Source of the DNA: Rhizobium sp. WYCCWR10014
Lineage (GTDB): Bacteria; Pseudomonadota; Alphaproteobacteria; Rhizobiales; Rhizobiaceae
Assembly (NCBI RefSeq): GCF_001657485.1
Contig: NZ_LXFU01000051.1
Location: forward strand, 297,543 to 361,542
Direction of reading: 5' to 3'
DNA length: 64,000 bases
The position numbers and the translations under genes are program-made. Under the pieces are notes generated by a model, which saw only the letters and a program-made list of their open reading frames with translations, did not search any database and was not told the DNA's origin. Shown one piece after another: positions 23,188-33,600 of this stretch (within the stretch, counting starts at the first letter, position 1; the number at the start of each line of letters is the position of its first letter).

Positions 23188-25713
23188 CTATAGTTTTGCA
23201 AAGCGCAGTCTGAGCGCATTTGATATGACCGAAACGGACGAGAGGCTCATCGCTGCCGCGGCGATCATCGGCGACAGCAGCAGCCCGAAGATCGGATAGA
23301 GCAGGCCCGCCGCAACCGGCACGCCGAGCGCATTATAGCCGAAGGCGAAGCCGAGATTCTGGCGGATGTTTCGCATCGTCGCCTCCGCCAGCCGCCGCGC
23401 CCTGACGATGCCGTTCAAATCGCCCTTTACCAATGTGATGCCGGCGCTTTCCATCGCGACGTCGGCGCCGGTACCCATGGCGATGCCGACATCGGCGGCG
23501 GCAAGCGCCGGCGCGTCGTTGACGCCGTCACCGGCCATGGCGATGATGGCGCCCTTGGCACGCAACTCGTCGATCAGCGCCTTTTTGCCTTCCGGAAGCA
23601 TATCGGCGCGCACCTCGTCGATGCCGAGGCTTTTTGCCACCGCACGTGCCGTGCGCTCGTTGTCGCCCGTCGCCATGATGATCTTCAATCCGCTGTCGTG
23701 CAGCGCCTTGATGGCGGCCGCTGTCGTCGGCTTGATACGGTCGGCGACGGCGACGAGACCGGCAATCGCGCCGTCGATCACCACGAACATCACCGTCTTG
23801 CCTTCGCCGCGCAGGGCTTCGGTCTTCTCGGCAAGTGCTGCCGGATCGATGCCGAGATCGGCGAGCATCGCCGAATTGCCAAGCGCCACAGACGTGCCGC
23901 CGGCAAGGCCCTGAACGCCCTTGCCGGTCTTTGCCTCGAAACCGGTGACCTCGACGAAGGGGATGCCGCGCTCCTCGGCGCCGGAAACGATCGCTTCGGC
24001 CAGCGGATGTTCGGAGCCGCGCTCCAGGCTTGCCGCCAGCGACAGTAGTCGGTCTTCCCCGACGCCACCGAAGGCGACGACGTCGGTAAGCTTCGGCTTG
24101 CCTTCGGTCAACGTGCCGGTCTTGTCGACGATCAGCGTGCCGACCTTGGAAAAGCGCTCCAGCGCTTCGGCGTCCTTGATCAGCACGCCTTCCTGCGCGC
24201 CGCGCCCGGTGGCGATCATGATCGACATCGGCGTCGCAAGGCCAAGCGCACAGGGGCAGGCGATGATGAGAACGGCAACGGCGGCAAGCAGGCCATTTGC
24301 CATGCGTGGTTCCGGCCCGATCGCGGCCCAGACGAGGAAGGCAAGCACGGCAGCGGCGACCACCGCCGGCACGAAGACGGCCGACACCCGATCGACCGCG
24401 CCCTGGATCGGCGCGCGCGAGCGTTGCGCCTTGGCGACCATGTCGACGATGCGTGACAGCACCATGTCGGCGCCGACTTTCTCGGCGGCCATGACGAAGG
24501 TGCCGTTCTTGTTGATCGTGCCGCCGGTCAGCGGGTCGCCCTTCGACTTCTCCAGGGGCAGGGGCTCACCAGTGATCATCGATTCATCGACGGTCGATTG
24601 GCCTTCGAGGACGGAGCCATCCACCGGCACCCGCTCGCCGGGGCGCACGCGCAGTCGGTCGCCGGTCTGGATATCGTCCACCGGCACGTCGCTCTCGCTG
24701 CCCTGGGCATCGATGCGCCGCGCCGTCTTCGGCGCAAGGTCGAGAAGAGCGCGGATTGCCGAGCCGGTGCGTTCGCGCGCTTTCAGTTCCAGCACCTGGC
24801 CGACGAAGACGAGCGCGACGATGACGGCGGCCGCCTCGAAATAGACGGGCACGGCCGCACCGTGGCCATGGAAGCTCATCGGGAAGATGCCGGGCGCAAG
24901 CGTGGCGACGACGCTGTAGAGATAGGCGGTGCCGACGCCGAGACCGATCAGCGTCCACATGTTCGGGCTGCGGTTGACGAGGGACGCCCATGCGCGGCGG
25001 AAGAAGGGCAGGGCTGCCCAGAGCACCACCGGTGTTGCCAGCAGCAGTTCGATGTAGGTCGCTTGCGGCTCGCCGATCGTTTCGCGAAGCGGCAGGCCGA
25101 ACATCGGCCCCATGCTCAGCGCCAGTAGCGGCACGGCAAGCACGGCGCTGACCCAGAGCCGCCTGCTAAAATCCACGAGTTCCGGGTTCGGGCCTTCATC
25201 AGCAGGCGGAATGCCCGTCGGCTCCAGCGCCATGCCGCATTTCGGGCAATCCCCCGGACGATCGCTGACGACCTCAGGATGCATCGGGCAGGTATAAAGC
25301 GTTCCCTTGGGTGCCGGCTTTGCCGGCGGGCGGCCGCCGTCGCGATAGGCTGCGGGGTCGGCTTCGAACTTCGCCTGGCAGGCGGCGGAGCAGAAATAGA
25401 ATTTCTCGCCTTCGTGCTTCAGAAAATGTTTCGCCGTGGAGCGATCGACGGTCATGCCGCAGACGGGATCCTTAGCGGCGAGGTAATCCTCAGGTGCCGC
25501 CGCAAACTTCGTCAGGCAGCCCTGCGAGCAGAAATGATAGGTGTGGCCGTCATGGTCGAGCGAGGGCTTGCCGGCCTGCGGATCGACGGTCATGCCGCAG
25601 ACAGGATCACGGGTCATTGCGCTTGCAGCCTTTTCGGGTTCATGGCCGCAATGGCAATGGTCGTCGCCATCGGCGTGACTGTGATGGTGATCGTGTTCGT
25701 GCTTGATATCCAT
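23188..25713 (-). CDS. copA: copper-exporting P1B-type ATPase with two YHS domains
   Basis: An 841-residue inner-membrane heavy-metal ATPase. A His-rich N terminus (residues 6-25) precedes two YHS domains (DPVCGMTV at ~36 and ~82), then a metal-binding module YTCPMHP...CPKCGM (140-161). Catalytic motifs follow: TGEP, the transmembrane CPC in ACPCALGLATP, the phosphorylation site DKTGTLT, and GDGVNDAPAL. No classic HMA CxxC domain is present, the YHS repeats taking its place. ATG 25713 has AGGAGATAG upstream; the frame is open further up but that part is the promoter. Regulation is by the linked HmrR. Substrate Cu(I) is inferred from CPC plus regulator. Confidence 0.92.
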   Translation of the reverse strand: MDIKHEHDHHHSHADGDDHCHCGHEPEKAASAMTRDPVCGMTVDPQAGKPSLDHDGHTYHFCSQGCLTKFAAAPEDYLAAKDPVCGMTVDRSTAKHFLKHEGEKFYFCSAACQAKFEADPAAYRDGGRPPAKPAPKGTLYTCPMHPEVVSDRPGDCPKCGMALEPTGIPPADEGPNPELVDFSRRLWVSAVLAVPLLALSMGPMFGLPLRETIGEPQATYIELLLATPVVLWAALPFFRRAWASLVNRSPNMWTLIGLGVGTAYLYSVVATLAPGIFPMSFHGHGAAVPVYFEAAAVIVALVFVGQVLELKARERTGSAIRALLDLAPKTARRIDAQGSESDVPVDDIQTGDRLRVRPGERVPVDGSVLEGQSTVDESMITGEPLPLEKSKGDPLTGGTINKNGTFVMAAEKVGADMVLSRIVDMVAKAQRSRAPIQGAVDRVSAVFVPAVVAAAVLAFLVWAAIGPEPRMANGLLAAVAVLIIACPCALGLATPMSIMIATGRGAQEGVLIKDAEALERFSKVGTLIVDKTGTLTEGKPKLTDVVAFGGVGEDRLLSLAASLERGSEHPLAEAIVSGAEERGIPFVEVTGFEAKTGKGVQGLAGGTSVALGNSAMLADLGIDPAALAEKTEALRGEGKTVMFVVIDGAIAGLVAVADRIKPTTAAAIKALHDSGLKIIMATGDNERTARAVAKSLGIDEVRADMLPEGKKALIDELRAKGAIIAMAGDGVNDAPALAAADVGIAMGTGADVAMESAGITLVKGDLNGIVRARRLAEATMRNIRQNLGFAFGYNALGVPVAAGLLYPIFGLLLSPMIAAAAMSLSSVSVISNALRLRFAKL

Positions 25714-25750
25714 GACTATCTCCTGTGCCCGGAGAGGGCACTTGGATAGG

Positions 25751-25781
25751 CTTATCAACCTTCCAGCAACTGGAAGGTCAA
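25751..25781 (-). promoter_or_regulatory. MerR-type copper promoter of copA
   Basis: On the minus strand, TTGACC (25781-25776), a 19-bp spacer, and GATAAG (25756-25751). Across the spacer lies the dyad ACCTTCCAG-TTG-CTGGAAGGT (25758-25778), a perfect CueR/HmrR-like operator. The over-long spacer is the hallmark of MerR-activated promoters. Confidence 0.88.
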
Positions 25782-25821
25782 GCACTATTTTCATGGACGA
25801 GATTTTTGCGGCGGCTGATCC

Positions 25822-28431
25822 TCAGATCGGGGTGATCAGCCCGACCGGCTGGCTCCCGAGCAGGGTGGCGAGCGAAATGCTTCCTCCCGGCTCGATCGTC
25901 TTTCCGGTCACCAGATCGGCCTTCAGCCCGTGAAGCGGGGAGGGGACGGCAATCGCCGTATCCTCCCAGAATTCCTGACCGGCAAAGAGCACGCCCGGAT
26001 CGAGCCAGCCGAACATCAGCCGTGGCGCCACGACGATTGCGAAATCACCCTTATGCACCCGGGCAAAAGCAAGCACATGGTCGCGCCGGTTGCCCGTCAC
26101 CTTCAGCGGCAGATAGTCGCCTCCGGCAAAGAGGTCTGCTTGCCGCTGGCGCAGCTGCAGGCCGATCCCGACGAGGCGCTGTTTCAACGCCGCCGCCTGC
26201 AGCTTGGCGATCGGCCCGGATTCATCAAGCCATTCCTTCAGCCGCTGATGATCGACCGGCCGGCGGTTGTCGGGATCGACGAGGCTGAAATCGAAGCCCT
26301 CCGCACCCTGATAGATATCGGGAATGCCGGGGGCCGTCAGCTTGAGCAGCGTCTGTGACAGGCTGTTGAGGTAACCCGCAGCGATGAAAGGCTGCAGCAC
26401 CCTTTCGAAATCCTCGAGGAAGACGTCATTGTCAGGCGAAACCAGCGCCGCGGCATAGGTGGTGACCGCTTCCTCGTAAGCGGCATCCTGTTCTGTCCAG
26501 CCGCTGCGCAGTTTCGCCTCGCGCGCGGCCTTGACCGCATAATCGGTGAAGCGTTTTCGGAGTTCTTCCGTGTGTACTCGGTCAAAATCCTCCGGCCAGA
26601 TGCCGGCCAGAGCCTGATAGAGCATCCATTCGACATTCGGCTCCGGCGCTGCGCCCTCCGGCAGATCCTTCAGCCACGGCCGGTTCATGTCGCGCCAACG
26701 CTCGACCGCCTGTGCAAAAACATCCGCGCCCTCGCTCAACGCATAAAGCCTTGAGCGCGCATCCTCGCCGCGTTTGGTGTCGTGGGTGGCGCTTGCCGAA
26801 AGGCCATGCGGCTGCAGCCGCGCCCGTTCGGCCATGCGACGGTGGAATTCCTCCGGGCCGCCCGGCGCCTTGCCCGGTTCACCGCCCACTTCGTTGGCGG
26901 CAAGCAGCCTGTTGTAGCGGTAGAACAGCGTATCCTCCGTCGCCTTCGCCATCACCGGCCCGCTCAATTGCTGGAAGCGGATGCGGAACTCGTGGGCCGC
27001 GTCACCTTCGACCTTGCCTTCGAGAAGCTTCAGCACATGGTCGCATGCACCCCGATCATCGAGCTGCGCCATGGCTTGCGAGGCGGTCGCCGCAAGGACC
27101 GATGAATCCTGCCAGGAAAGCGGGCCGCCGTCGCCATAGGTGCGGTAGACGGGAAAGGCGATCAGCAACTCGCTGAGCGCGGTGGCGATCTCGTCTCTTT
27201 TTAGCTCGGGAAATATGCCTGCCGCGATCGACACCAGCCTGTCGGTCTCGCCGGCGAAATTGCGTTCGACCATCAGTTGCTTGGCAATTCTGCGGCCCGC
27301 CTCAAGGTCACCCGTCTCGCCGGCGAGAGCGCGATAGGCATCGTCCAATATGCGTAAACCACCGCCGTCGATGAACAGCTCGCTGAGCGCGGCGATGAAT
27401 TCATATCCCGTGGTGCCGGCGACCGGCCAGCTCTCCGGCAGGACCTCGCTGGCCCCGAGGATCTTTTCGACGACGATATAGGTGTCCGGTCCGACCGCCT
27501 CCCGCAACCTGTCGAGATAGGCCGTAGGCTCGGCGAGCCCGTCGACATGGTCGATGCGCAGGCCCTGCACCTTGCCATGGCGCACCAGCTCGATCGCCAG
27601 CCGGTGCATGTCTTCGAACACAGTCGGATCTTCGACCCGGATGCCGACCAGTCCGGTCACCTCGAAAAAGCGGCGATAGCTCAGATGTCGTGCAGCCTCC
27701 TTCCAATGGGTCAGTCGCCAGTGCTGCCCCTCATGCAGGTTTCTGACGAAATCGCGATCGGCCGAAAGGACATCGAGTTTTTGCCGCAGGGCTGCCCGAT
27801 CGCCACCTTCGAAGAGGATGTCACGCATCGCGCGGTTGAAATTCTCGCCCGAGGTGACGGCTCCAGCCTCCACCATTCTGGTGGCAACCGGATCGTCGAG
27901 CCGATTTGCGATCGCTCCGTAACTCGCAGGGTTCAGCGGCAACAGCGTTTCGAAATAACCGAAGGCGAAATTGCCGTGCGTTTCGTCGACCGTGATGCGT
28001 AGTTCGCCGTCGGCCAGTGCTCCCTCGAAATCCTGGCCGAGCTGCGGCAGGGTCAGCGGTTCGCTCCAGTCGATGTCGAAGTGCCTGGCATAGGCGCTTT
28101 GCCGGCCAAACGCCAGAACGTCGCGCCACCAGCCGTTTTCCGGCGAGGCTGCCATGTGGTTCGGGACGATGTCGAGGATCAGTCCCATGCCCGCCGAGGC
28201 AAGGCCTTCCGTCAGCCGCTCGAATCCGGCCCGGCCGCCGAGCGCCGGGTCGATCTCGTTGGCGTCCGTGACGTCATAGCCGTGGGTCGAGCCGCTGACG
28301 GCGGTGAAGATCGGAGAGGCGTAAAGGTGGCTGATGCCGAGCGTCTTGAGGTAGGGGACGAGGTCGCAGGCGCGATCGAAGGTCATGCCGTTGCGGAATT
28401 GTATCCGGTAGGTCGCTGTCGGGAGTGTCAT
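25822..28431 (-). CDS. treY: maltooligosyl trehalose synthase
   Basis: TreY isomerises the reducing end of maltodextrins to trehalose. The protein (869 aa from ATG 28431) is a GH13 enzyme: TATYRIQFRNGMTFD at the start, DIVPNHMA near residue 100, the nucleophile region LRIDHVDGL, the acid EKILG, and SATHDTKRGEDARSRL, all TreY signatures. The partner treZ is not in the window. No good Shine-Dalgarno is seen, and the frame continues upstream without support. A general-stress promoter match lies 33 bp upstream, fitting a role in osmoprotection. Confidence 0.9.
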   Translation of the reverse strand: MTLPTATYRIQFRNGMTFDRACDLVPYLKTLGISHLYASPIFTAVSGSTHGYDVTDANEIDPALGGRAGFERLTEGLASAGMGLILDIVPNHMAASPENGWWRDVLAFGRQSAYARHFDIDWSEPLTLPQLGQDFEGALADGELRITVDETHGNFAFGYFETLLPLNPASYGAIANRLDDPVATRMVEAGAVTSGENFNRAMRDILFEGGDRAALRQKLDVLSADRDFVRNLHEGQHWRLTHWKEAARHLSYRRFFEVTGLVGIRVEDPTVFEDMHRLAIELVRHGKVQGLRIDHVDGLAEPTAYLDRLREAVGPDTYIVVEKILGASEVLPESWPVAGTTGYEFIAALSELFIDGGGLRILDDAYRALAGETGDLEAGRRIAKQLMVERNFAGETDRLVSIAAGIFPELKRDEIATALSELLIAFPVYRTYGDGGPLSWQDSSVLAATASQAMAQLDDRGACDHVLKLLEGKVEGDAAHEFRIRFQQLSGPVMAKATEDTLFYRYNRLLAANEVGGEPGKAPGGPEEFHRRMAERARLQPHGLSASATHDTKRGEDARSRLYALSEGADVFAQAVERWRDMNRPWLKDLPEGAAPEPNVEWMLYQALAGIWPEDFDRVHTEELRKRFTDYAVKAAREAKLRSGWTEQDAAYEEAVTTYAAALVSPDNDVFLEDFERVLQPFIAAGYLNSLSQTLLKLTAPGIPDIYQGAEGFDFSLVDPDNRRPVDHQRLKEWLDESGPIAKLQAAALKQRLVGIGLQLRQRQADLFAGGDYLPLKVTGNRRDHVLAFARVHKGDFAIVVAPRLMFGWLDPGVLFAGQEFWEDTAIAVPSPLHGLKADLVTGKTIEPGGSISLATLLGSQPVGLITPI

Positions 28432-28463
28432 GAGGCCGCTGATGTTGGAAGGAGACCCACCCG

Positions 28464-28489
28464 AACGGTTGCGGCCGGGTTTTTGTTCC
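28464..28489 (-). promoter_or_regulatory. EcfG-type general stress promoter for treY
   Basis: On the minus strand GGAAC (28489-28485), 17-bp spacer, CGTT (28467-28464), matching the alphaproteobacterial general-stress consensus GGAAC-N16/17-CGTT exactly. It points at treY with a leader of about 25 nt. Confidence 0.75.
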
Positions 28490-28493
28490 CTTG

Positions 28494-28557
28494 CAGCGCC
28501 GCGCGTCCCTTTAGACGCGTATAGGTCGCTAAAACATTTGGAGTCGGGACATCGTGC
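28494..28557. repeat. degenerate mosaic intergenic repeat (copy 2)
   Basis: Contains GCGCGTC-CCTTTA-GACGCG and a GACATCGTGCG end similar to the copies at 39187 and 44844, with several changes. It lies between pbpC and the treY promoter. Confidence 0.5.
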
Positions 28558-28568
28558 GTTCGGAAGTT

Positions 28569-30647
28569 CTAGTCGATGAAAACGCCGACGCTTGCGGCGC
28601 GTCCGGCCGAGTCGATGACGGTCAGTTTCGAATAGCCGCCGCCATCGGGCAGCCATTGCTGAATGCGCCGGCGGGAGAGATCGGGCAGCGGCTTGCCGTT
28701 GGCAAGCCAGCGGAAGGGGGCTCGGCCGCCCTGGAGCTTCAGCATCAGCGGTGACAGGTTGCCTTGCCCAGCGCCGAGATCTACATGCGCGCCCTCGGGC
28801 GGATAGATGATCTCAGGCGCGGCCTCGCGGCCGGAGGCAAGCAGGCCGCTGGCATTGAGAGCAAAACGTCGCTGACTGATCGGCAGCTCGGACTGGGCGA
28901 TGCGCACGGCGCCTGCAGGCGGACGGGGCAGCGGCGTCGTCGCGATGCCGGACTTGGCGAAAGCTTCAAAGAGGATGGGCGCGGCGGTGCCATAACCGGT
29001 CAATCCCGGCACGGCGCTATTGTCGGGCCGCCCGACCCAGACGCCGAGCACATAACGGCCATCATAGCCGACCGACCAGGCGTCGCGGTAGCCGTAGCTG
29101 GTGCCGGTCTTGTAGGCGATGCCGCGCTGCGGCGCGCCGGCCGGCGGAATGACACCGGAGAGAATATCGGCGACGTTCCAGACCGCGACCGGCTCCAGCA
29201 GCGGTTCGCCGTCGAGCTTGCTCGGTGCGCCGGTAACGCCGTCGCCGAGCCTTGCCGGCTGGCCGCGATTGGCGAGCGCCGTATAGAGTTGCACTAGATC
29301 CTTCAGAGTGATGCCGACGCCGCCAAGACCGATCGCAAGCCCCGGCGTCTCGTTCGGCGGCAGGACCGGGCGCACCTCGGCGCGGCGGAAGCGCACCATC
29401 AGCCGCGACGGCCCGACGGCATCGAGCAGCTTGACGGCCGGCACGTTCAGCGAAAGCTGCAGCGCCTCGCGCACGGTGACGTCGCCCTGGTAGCTCATGT
29501 CGAAATTGCGTGGCCGGTAGCCGAAAAAATCGGCGGGTCGGTCTTCGATGATCGTCTCCTGGGACACCAGGCCCTGTTCGAAGGCGAGCCCGTAGATGAA
29601 GGGCTTCAGCGTCGAGCCCGGCGAGCGATTGACGCGCGTCATGTCGATCCAGCCGGAGCGGCTGGCATCGAAATAATCGGCCGAGCCGACCTCGCCGACG
29701 ATCGCGCCGGTTTGCGCATCCGCCATTATCATGGCGAGCGAAAGCTTCGGCCCGAGCTTCATGGCCGCTGCCCGCGCAACCGCCTCCAGCCCCTGCTGCA
29801 CCTGCTTCTTCAGCGTCGTCTGATGCTTGAGGACATCAGGCTCCTTGCGCAGTGCTGACTCGGCGACATGGGCGGCAAGTGCGGGCAACTGCATGCGCCG
29901 CGACGGCACTGCAACGCCTTCAGCTCGCTCCGCTTCGCCGTCGCCAACGGCTCGAGCGACCGCCACGCGGTCGAGCACACGTTTGCGGGCGGCCTCGGCT
30001 GCCTTGAGATTGCGGTCTGGCCGGCGCCGTTCCGGCAATTGCGGCAGGGCGACGAGCAGCGCCGCCTCGGCGACCGTCAGACGGCGCGGTTCCTTGCCGA
30101 AATAGGCAAGGCTTGCGGCGCGCACGCCTTCCAGATTGCCGCCATAGGGCGCATGCGTCAGATAAAGGTCGAGGATCTCCTGCTTCGACAGCCGCCGCTC
30201 GATCTGCACGGCGCGCACCAATTGCAAGAGCTTTGCCGAAAGCGAGCGCCCGTCGCGCGGCTCAATCAGCCGCGCCACCTGCATTGACAGCGTCGAGGCG
30301 CCGGAGACGATGCGGCCGTTGCTGACCAATTGCATGGCGGCTCGCCCGAGCGCGAAGGGGTCGACGCCGCTATGGTCGTAGAAACGCTGGTCCTCATAGG
30401 CGATCAACATGCGCAGGAATTGCGGATCGACCTCGGGGACCGTTGTCTTCAGCCGCCAGCGGCCTTCCGACGTCGCAAAGGCACGCAACAATTGCCCATC
30501 GGCATCCAGCACTTCGGCGGACACGGCATTCGCCCCGGCGAGCGGCGGCGGAAAGGCTTTGTCAGCGGCATCGAGCGCAAAGAGAACCGCACTGGCAAGA
30601 ACGATGCCGGCGGCCGACCCGATCGCAAACTTGTGCCTCCGCCTCAT
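28569..30647 (-). CDS. pbpC: penicillin-binding protein 1C (glycosyltransferase/transpeptidase)
   Basis: A 692-residue bifunctional peptidoglycan synthase of class PBP1C. The N-terminal membrane anchor (residues ~7-27) is followed by GT51 motifs EDQRFYDHSGVD and GASTLSMQVARL, a transpeptidase domain with the serine motif SPGSTLKPFIYG and KTGTSYGYRDAW, and a C-terminal beta domain (PEIIYPPEGAHVDLG). It acts in the periplasm on lipid II. Its ATG overlaps the stop of the alpha-2-macroglobulin gene (ATGA at 30644-30647), the usual pairing of these two genes in proteobacteria. Confidence 0.93.
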   Translation of the reverse strand: MRRRHKFAIGSAAGIVLASAVLFALDAADKAFPPPLAGANAVSAEVLDADGQLLRAFATSEGRWRLKTTVPEVDPQFLRMLIAYEDQRFYDHSGVDPFALGRAAMQLVSNGRIVSGASTLSMQVARLIEPRDGRSLSAKLLQLVRAVQIERRLSKQEILDLYLTHAPYGGNLEGVRAASLAYFGKEPRRLTVAEAALLVALPQLPERRRPDRNLKAAEAARKRVLDRVAVARAVGDGEAERAEGVAVPSRRMQLPALAAHVAESALRKEPDVLKHQTTLKKQVQQGLEAVARAAAMKLGPKLSLAMIMADAQTGAIVGEVGSADYFDASRSGWIDMTRVNRSPGSTLKPFIYGLAFEQGLVSQETIIEDRPADFFGYRPRNFDMSYQGDVTVREALQLSLNVPAVKLLDAVGPSRLMVRFRRAEVRPVLPPNETPGLAIGLGGVGITLKDLVQLYTALANRGQPARLGDGVTGAPSKLDGEPLLEPVAVWNVADILSGVIPPAGAPQRGIAYKTGTSYGYRDAWSVGYDGRYVLGVWVGRPDNSAVPGLTGYGTAAPILFEAFAKSGIATTPLPRPPAGAVRIAQSELPISQRRFALNASGLLASGREAAPEIIYPPEGAHVDLGAGQGNLSPLMLKLQGGRAPFRWLANGKPLPDLSRRRIQQWLPDGGGYSKLTVIDSAGRAASVGVFID

Positions 30648-33600
30648 GGTTGAGCCGTCACGACCTCCATCTTGCCTGTTGCCGTGCGGGCAGAAAGCTC
30701 CGGCCGGTACATATCCTCGACGTTTGCGGCGGGATGGTCGTAGGTGCCGGGGGTGACGGCGCGCACGACATAGGCGACGTTGAATTCGCGGTTGTCGCCT
30801 GCCGCGCGGTTGAAGGCGGCGACGAAGCGATCGTAGCGGAATTCGGTATGGGCAGCGGAAATCTCGCCGATCCAGTCGAAATTCGTCATCTGGGCGCTGT
30901 CGACAAGGTTAGGATTGTCGATCTCGAAGCCGGCGGGCAGAAGGTCGGTGATGACGATGCGCGACGGCCAGTCATTGGTTTCACGCACATGGATGACGAC
31001 GACATAGCGTTCATTCTGCTTTGCCTCGCTGACATTCGCCTGCTCGCCGTCGAGCGTGTAATAGGTCCGCTCGATGGTGAAGCCGTCGCCGCCGGCCGGC
31101 AGCGGCACTGTCGGGGCGGCAACGGTGGTGACCACAGCCGAAACCGCGTCGTTGGTCTGGTTGGTCAGCGTCAGCGGATGGTCGGCCAGCGCATCGCCGG
31201 TCATGCGTGCCATGTAGGCACCGGTGTGCGCGGCCCCATTGACATCGACCTTCAGGCCATCGTCACCGCCCTGGATGGCGCGCGCGGCAAGCAGCATCCA
31301 GGTTTCTTCCTGCGTGCTCTTGTATTTGCTGCGCTCCCATTCCTTGCCGACCGCCTTGGCGAGTTCCGGGATGACGGGTGGTACCGGCCGGCTTTCGGCA
31401 GCGAGCGCCAGGATCGCCGCACCATCGCGCAGGATCGTGCCATAGTCGGTGCGCGACAGGTTCACGCGCGACACCATCGATTGCTCCGACATCTGCAGCG
31501 CGTCGAGGAAGATATTCTTCGAACGCTGCGCATCGCCGTAAAGCGCCAGCGCGGCGGCGATATGCGCCTTGGCGAGCGGCGTCGGGAAGTCGTTGATCAT
31601 CGTATCGGCATAGTAGCGCAGATCGCTGATCGCAGCCTTCTTGTTGCGGGCAAGGACGTAGATGGCATAGGCGATCTGGTCGCCCTGGCCCTTGATGTCG
31701 GTGGTGTAGGACAAGGTGTTCTGCAGGTTTTCGAGCGCCTGCACGAAAGCCCTTTCCGGCACGTCGTATTTCATTTCGCGGGCCCGCGTCAGGAAATCGG
31801 TGACGTAGGAATCGAGCCAGACATCACCCGAATCCGGTCCCCAGAGACCGAAGCTGCCGGCCGAGGCCTGATAGGAGAGCACGCGGTAGATCGCATCCTG
31901 CACGCGCTTCTTCACATCATCGTCACTTTCCATGCCCGCCTGCTTCGCCACTTCGGCGAGGTAAAGCAGCGGCAGCGCCCGGCTGGTGGTCTGCTCGGCG
32001 CAGCCGAAGGGATAGCGGTCGAGCGTCATCAGCAGGGCTGGAATATCGAAGGCGGCCGAACGGGTGACGTTGACGCTGATCGAGGCTCCGGGCAGCACGC
32101 TATCGGCCAGCAGGTTCTTGTCGACGGTGAGTTTTGCCCCCGGCTTCAGCGCCAGCACCCTGCGTTCGGTGATCGGCAAGGAGGACGGGCGCACCGGCAC
32201 GTCGACCGTCTGGTCGAGCGAAAGGCCGGAAGCGTCGGAAAGGTTGATCGAGACGCTGCCGGCGCCCGGCTGTCTACCGATGAGCGAAAGCGTCAACTCG
32301 GATTTCGCGCCGGCCTCGAGGCGGATCGTCTGCGAGGCGGACGCTTCGTCGATGCCAACCGCATTATTGCCGGTCAGCTGCAGCTTGTAGTCGCCGGCCG
32401 GTGCATCGGTGTTGGCGATGTCGAGGCGCAGATTGGCCTTGTCGCCGGGGGAGAGGAACTTCGGCAGGCTGGCGGTCACCACGACTGGATCGCGGATGAT
32501 GACATCCTTGACGCCGTGGCCGACGCCTGATTTCGACCAGGCGACTGCCATGACGCGCGCCGTGCCGTTGAATTGCGGGATGTCGAAGGAGACATTGGCC
32601 TTGCCTTCGGCGTCGAGCTTCACCGGCCCGGAGAAGAAGGCGACAAGCTTCTGCGTCGGCGGGCTTGCCTGCAGCGCGATGGCGCCGCCATCGCCGCCGG
32701 TCCTGAGCTTGCCGGTCGCACCCAGTGAGCCGTCGATCAGGCGGCCATAGAGGTCGCGGATTTCGAGGCCGAGCTGGCGCTGGCCGAAATACCAGTCCTC
32801 CGGGTTCGGCGGTTCGTAGCGCGTCAGGTTGAGAATGCCGACATCGACGGCAGCAACCGTCACATAGGCATCCTCGTTGGCGCCGGCGCCCGCCACCTGC
32901 AGGCTGATATTCAACGGTCCGCGCGGCAGCATCTTTTCGGGCGTGTCGAGCGTCACCTGCAGCGCGCGCTGTTCGGGATCGACTTTCAGCCATTTGATGC
33001 CGATCGAGCGCATCGGCATATGGCTGTCTTGGGCGTCGCCGGGGCGGAAGAGCGTGGCGGTCACATAGGCGCCAGCACCCCAATCAGCAGTGACGGGGAT
33101 GTCGACCTCGCCGCCGGTCTCGCCGATCGTGGCGTTCTGTACGGCAACCAGCTTTTCCGTTCCTGATGTAACCATCAGCTCGCCGCCATAGCGCGAGGTG
33201 ACTTTCAGCTTGGCCGTTTCGCCGATCTTGTAGCTGTCCTTGTCGAGGGCGATCTCAAGCCCGTCGGGCGTTTCGGTCGAGGTCGAGGTCACGAACCAGC
33301 CGGCGTCGAATTCGACGCTGGAGGTCGGCCCGTCGGCATCGGGGCTTTCCACTTCGAGGCGATAGCGGCCCCAGGTCACCGGCACGGAGATCTTGCCGCC
33401 GTCCATGGTCGCGTCGACGCTGCCGTTGGAGACCTGCTCGGCGGTGTAGACCGGCTCGTATTTCCATGCCGTTCCCTCGCGATACCACTGATATTCGCGG
33501 TTGAGGCTGTAGAATTTCCAGCGAAGGCCCTTCGTCTCCTGCTTCTGTCCATCGGCATTGACGCCGATCACCGTGAAGTTGGCGATCGAGTTCTCCGGCA

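Noticed and set aside
30443..32530. A 695-codon open frame opposite pbpC and the A2M gene
   Set aside because: The encoded sequence has no recognisable domain and lies wholly against two well-supported genes.
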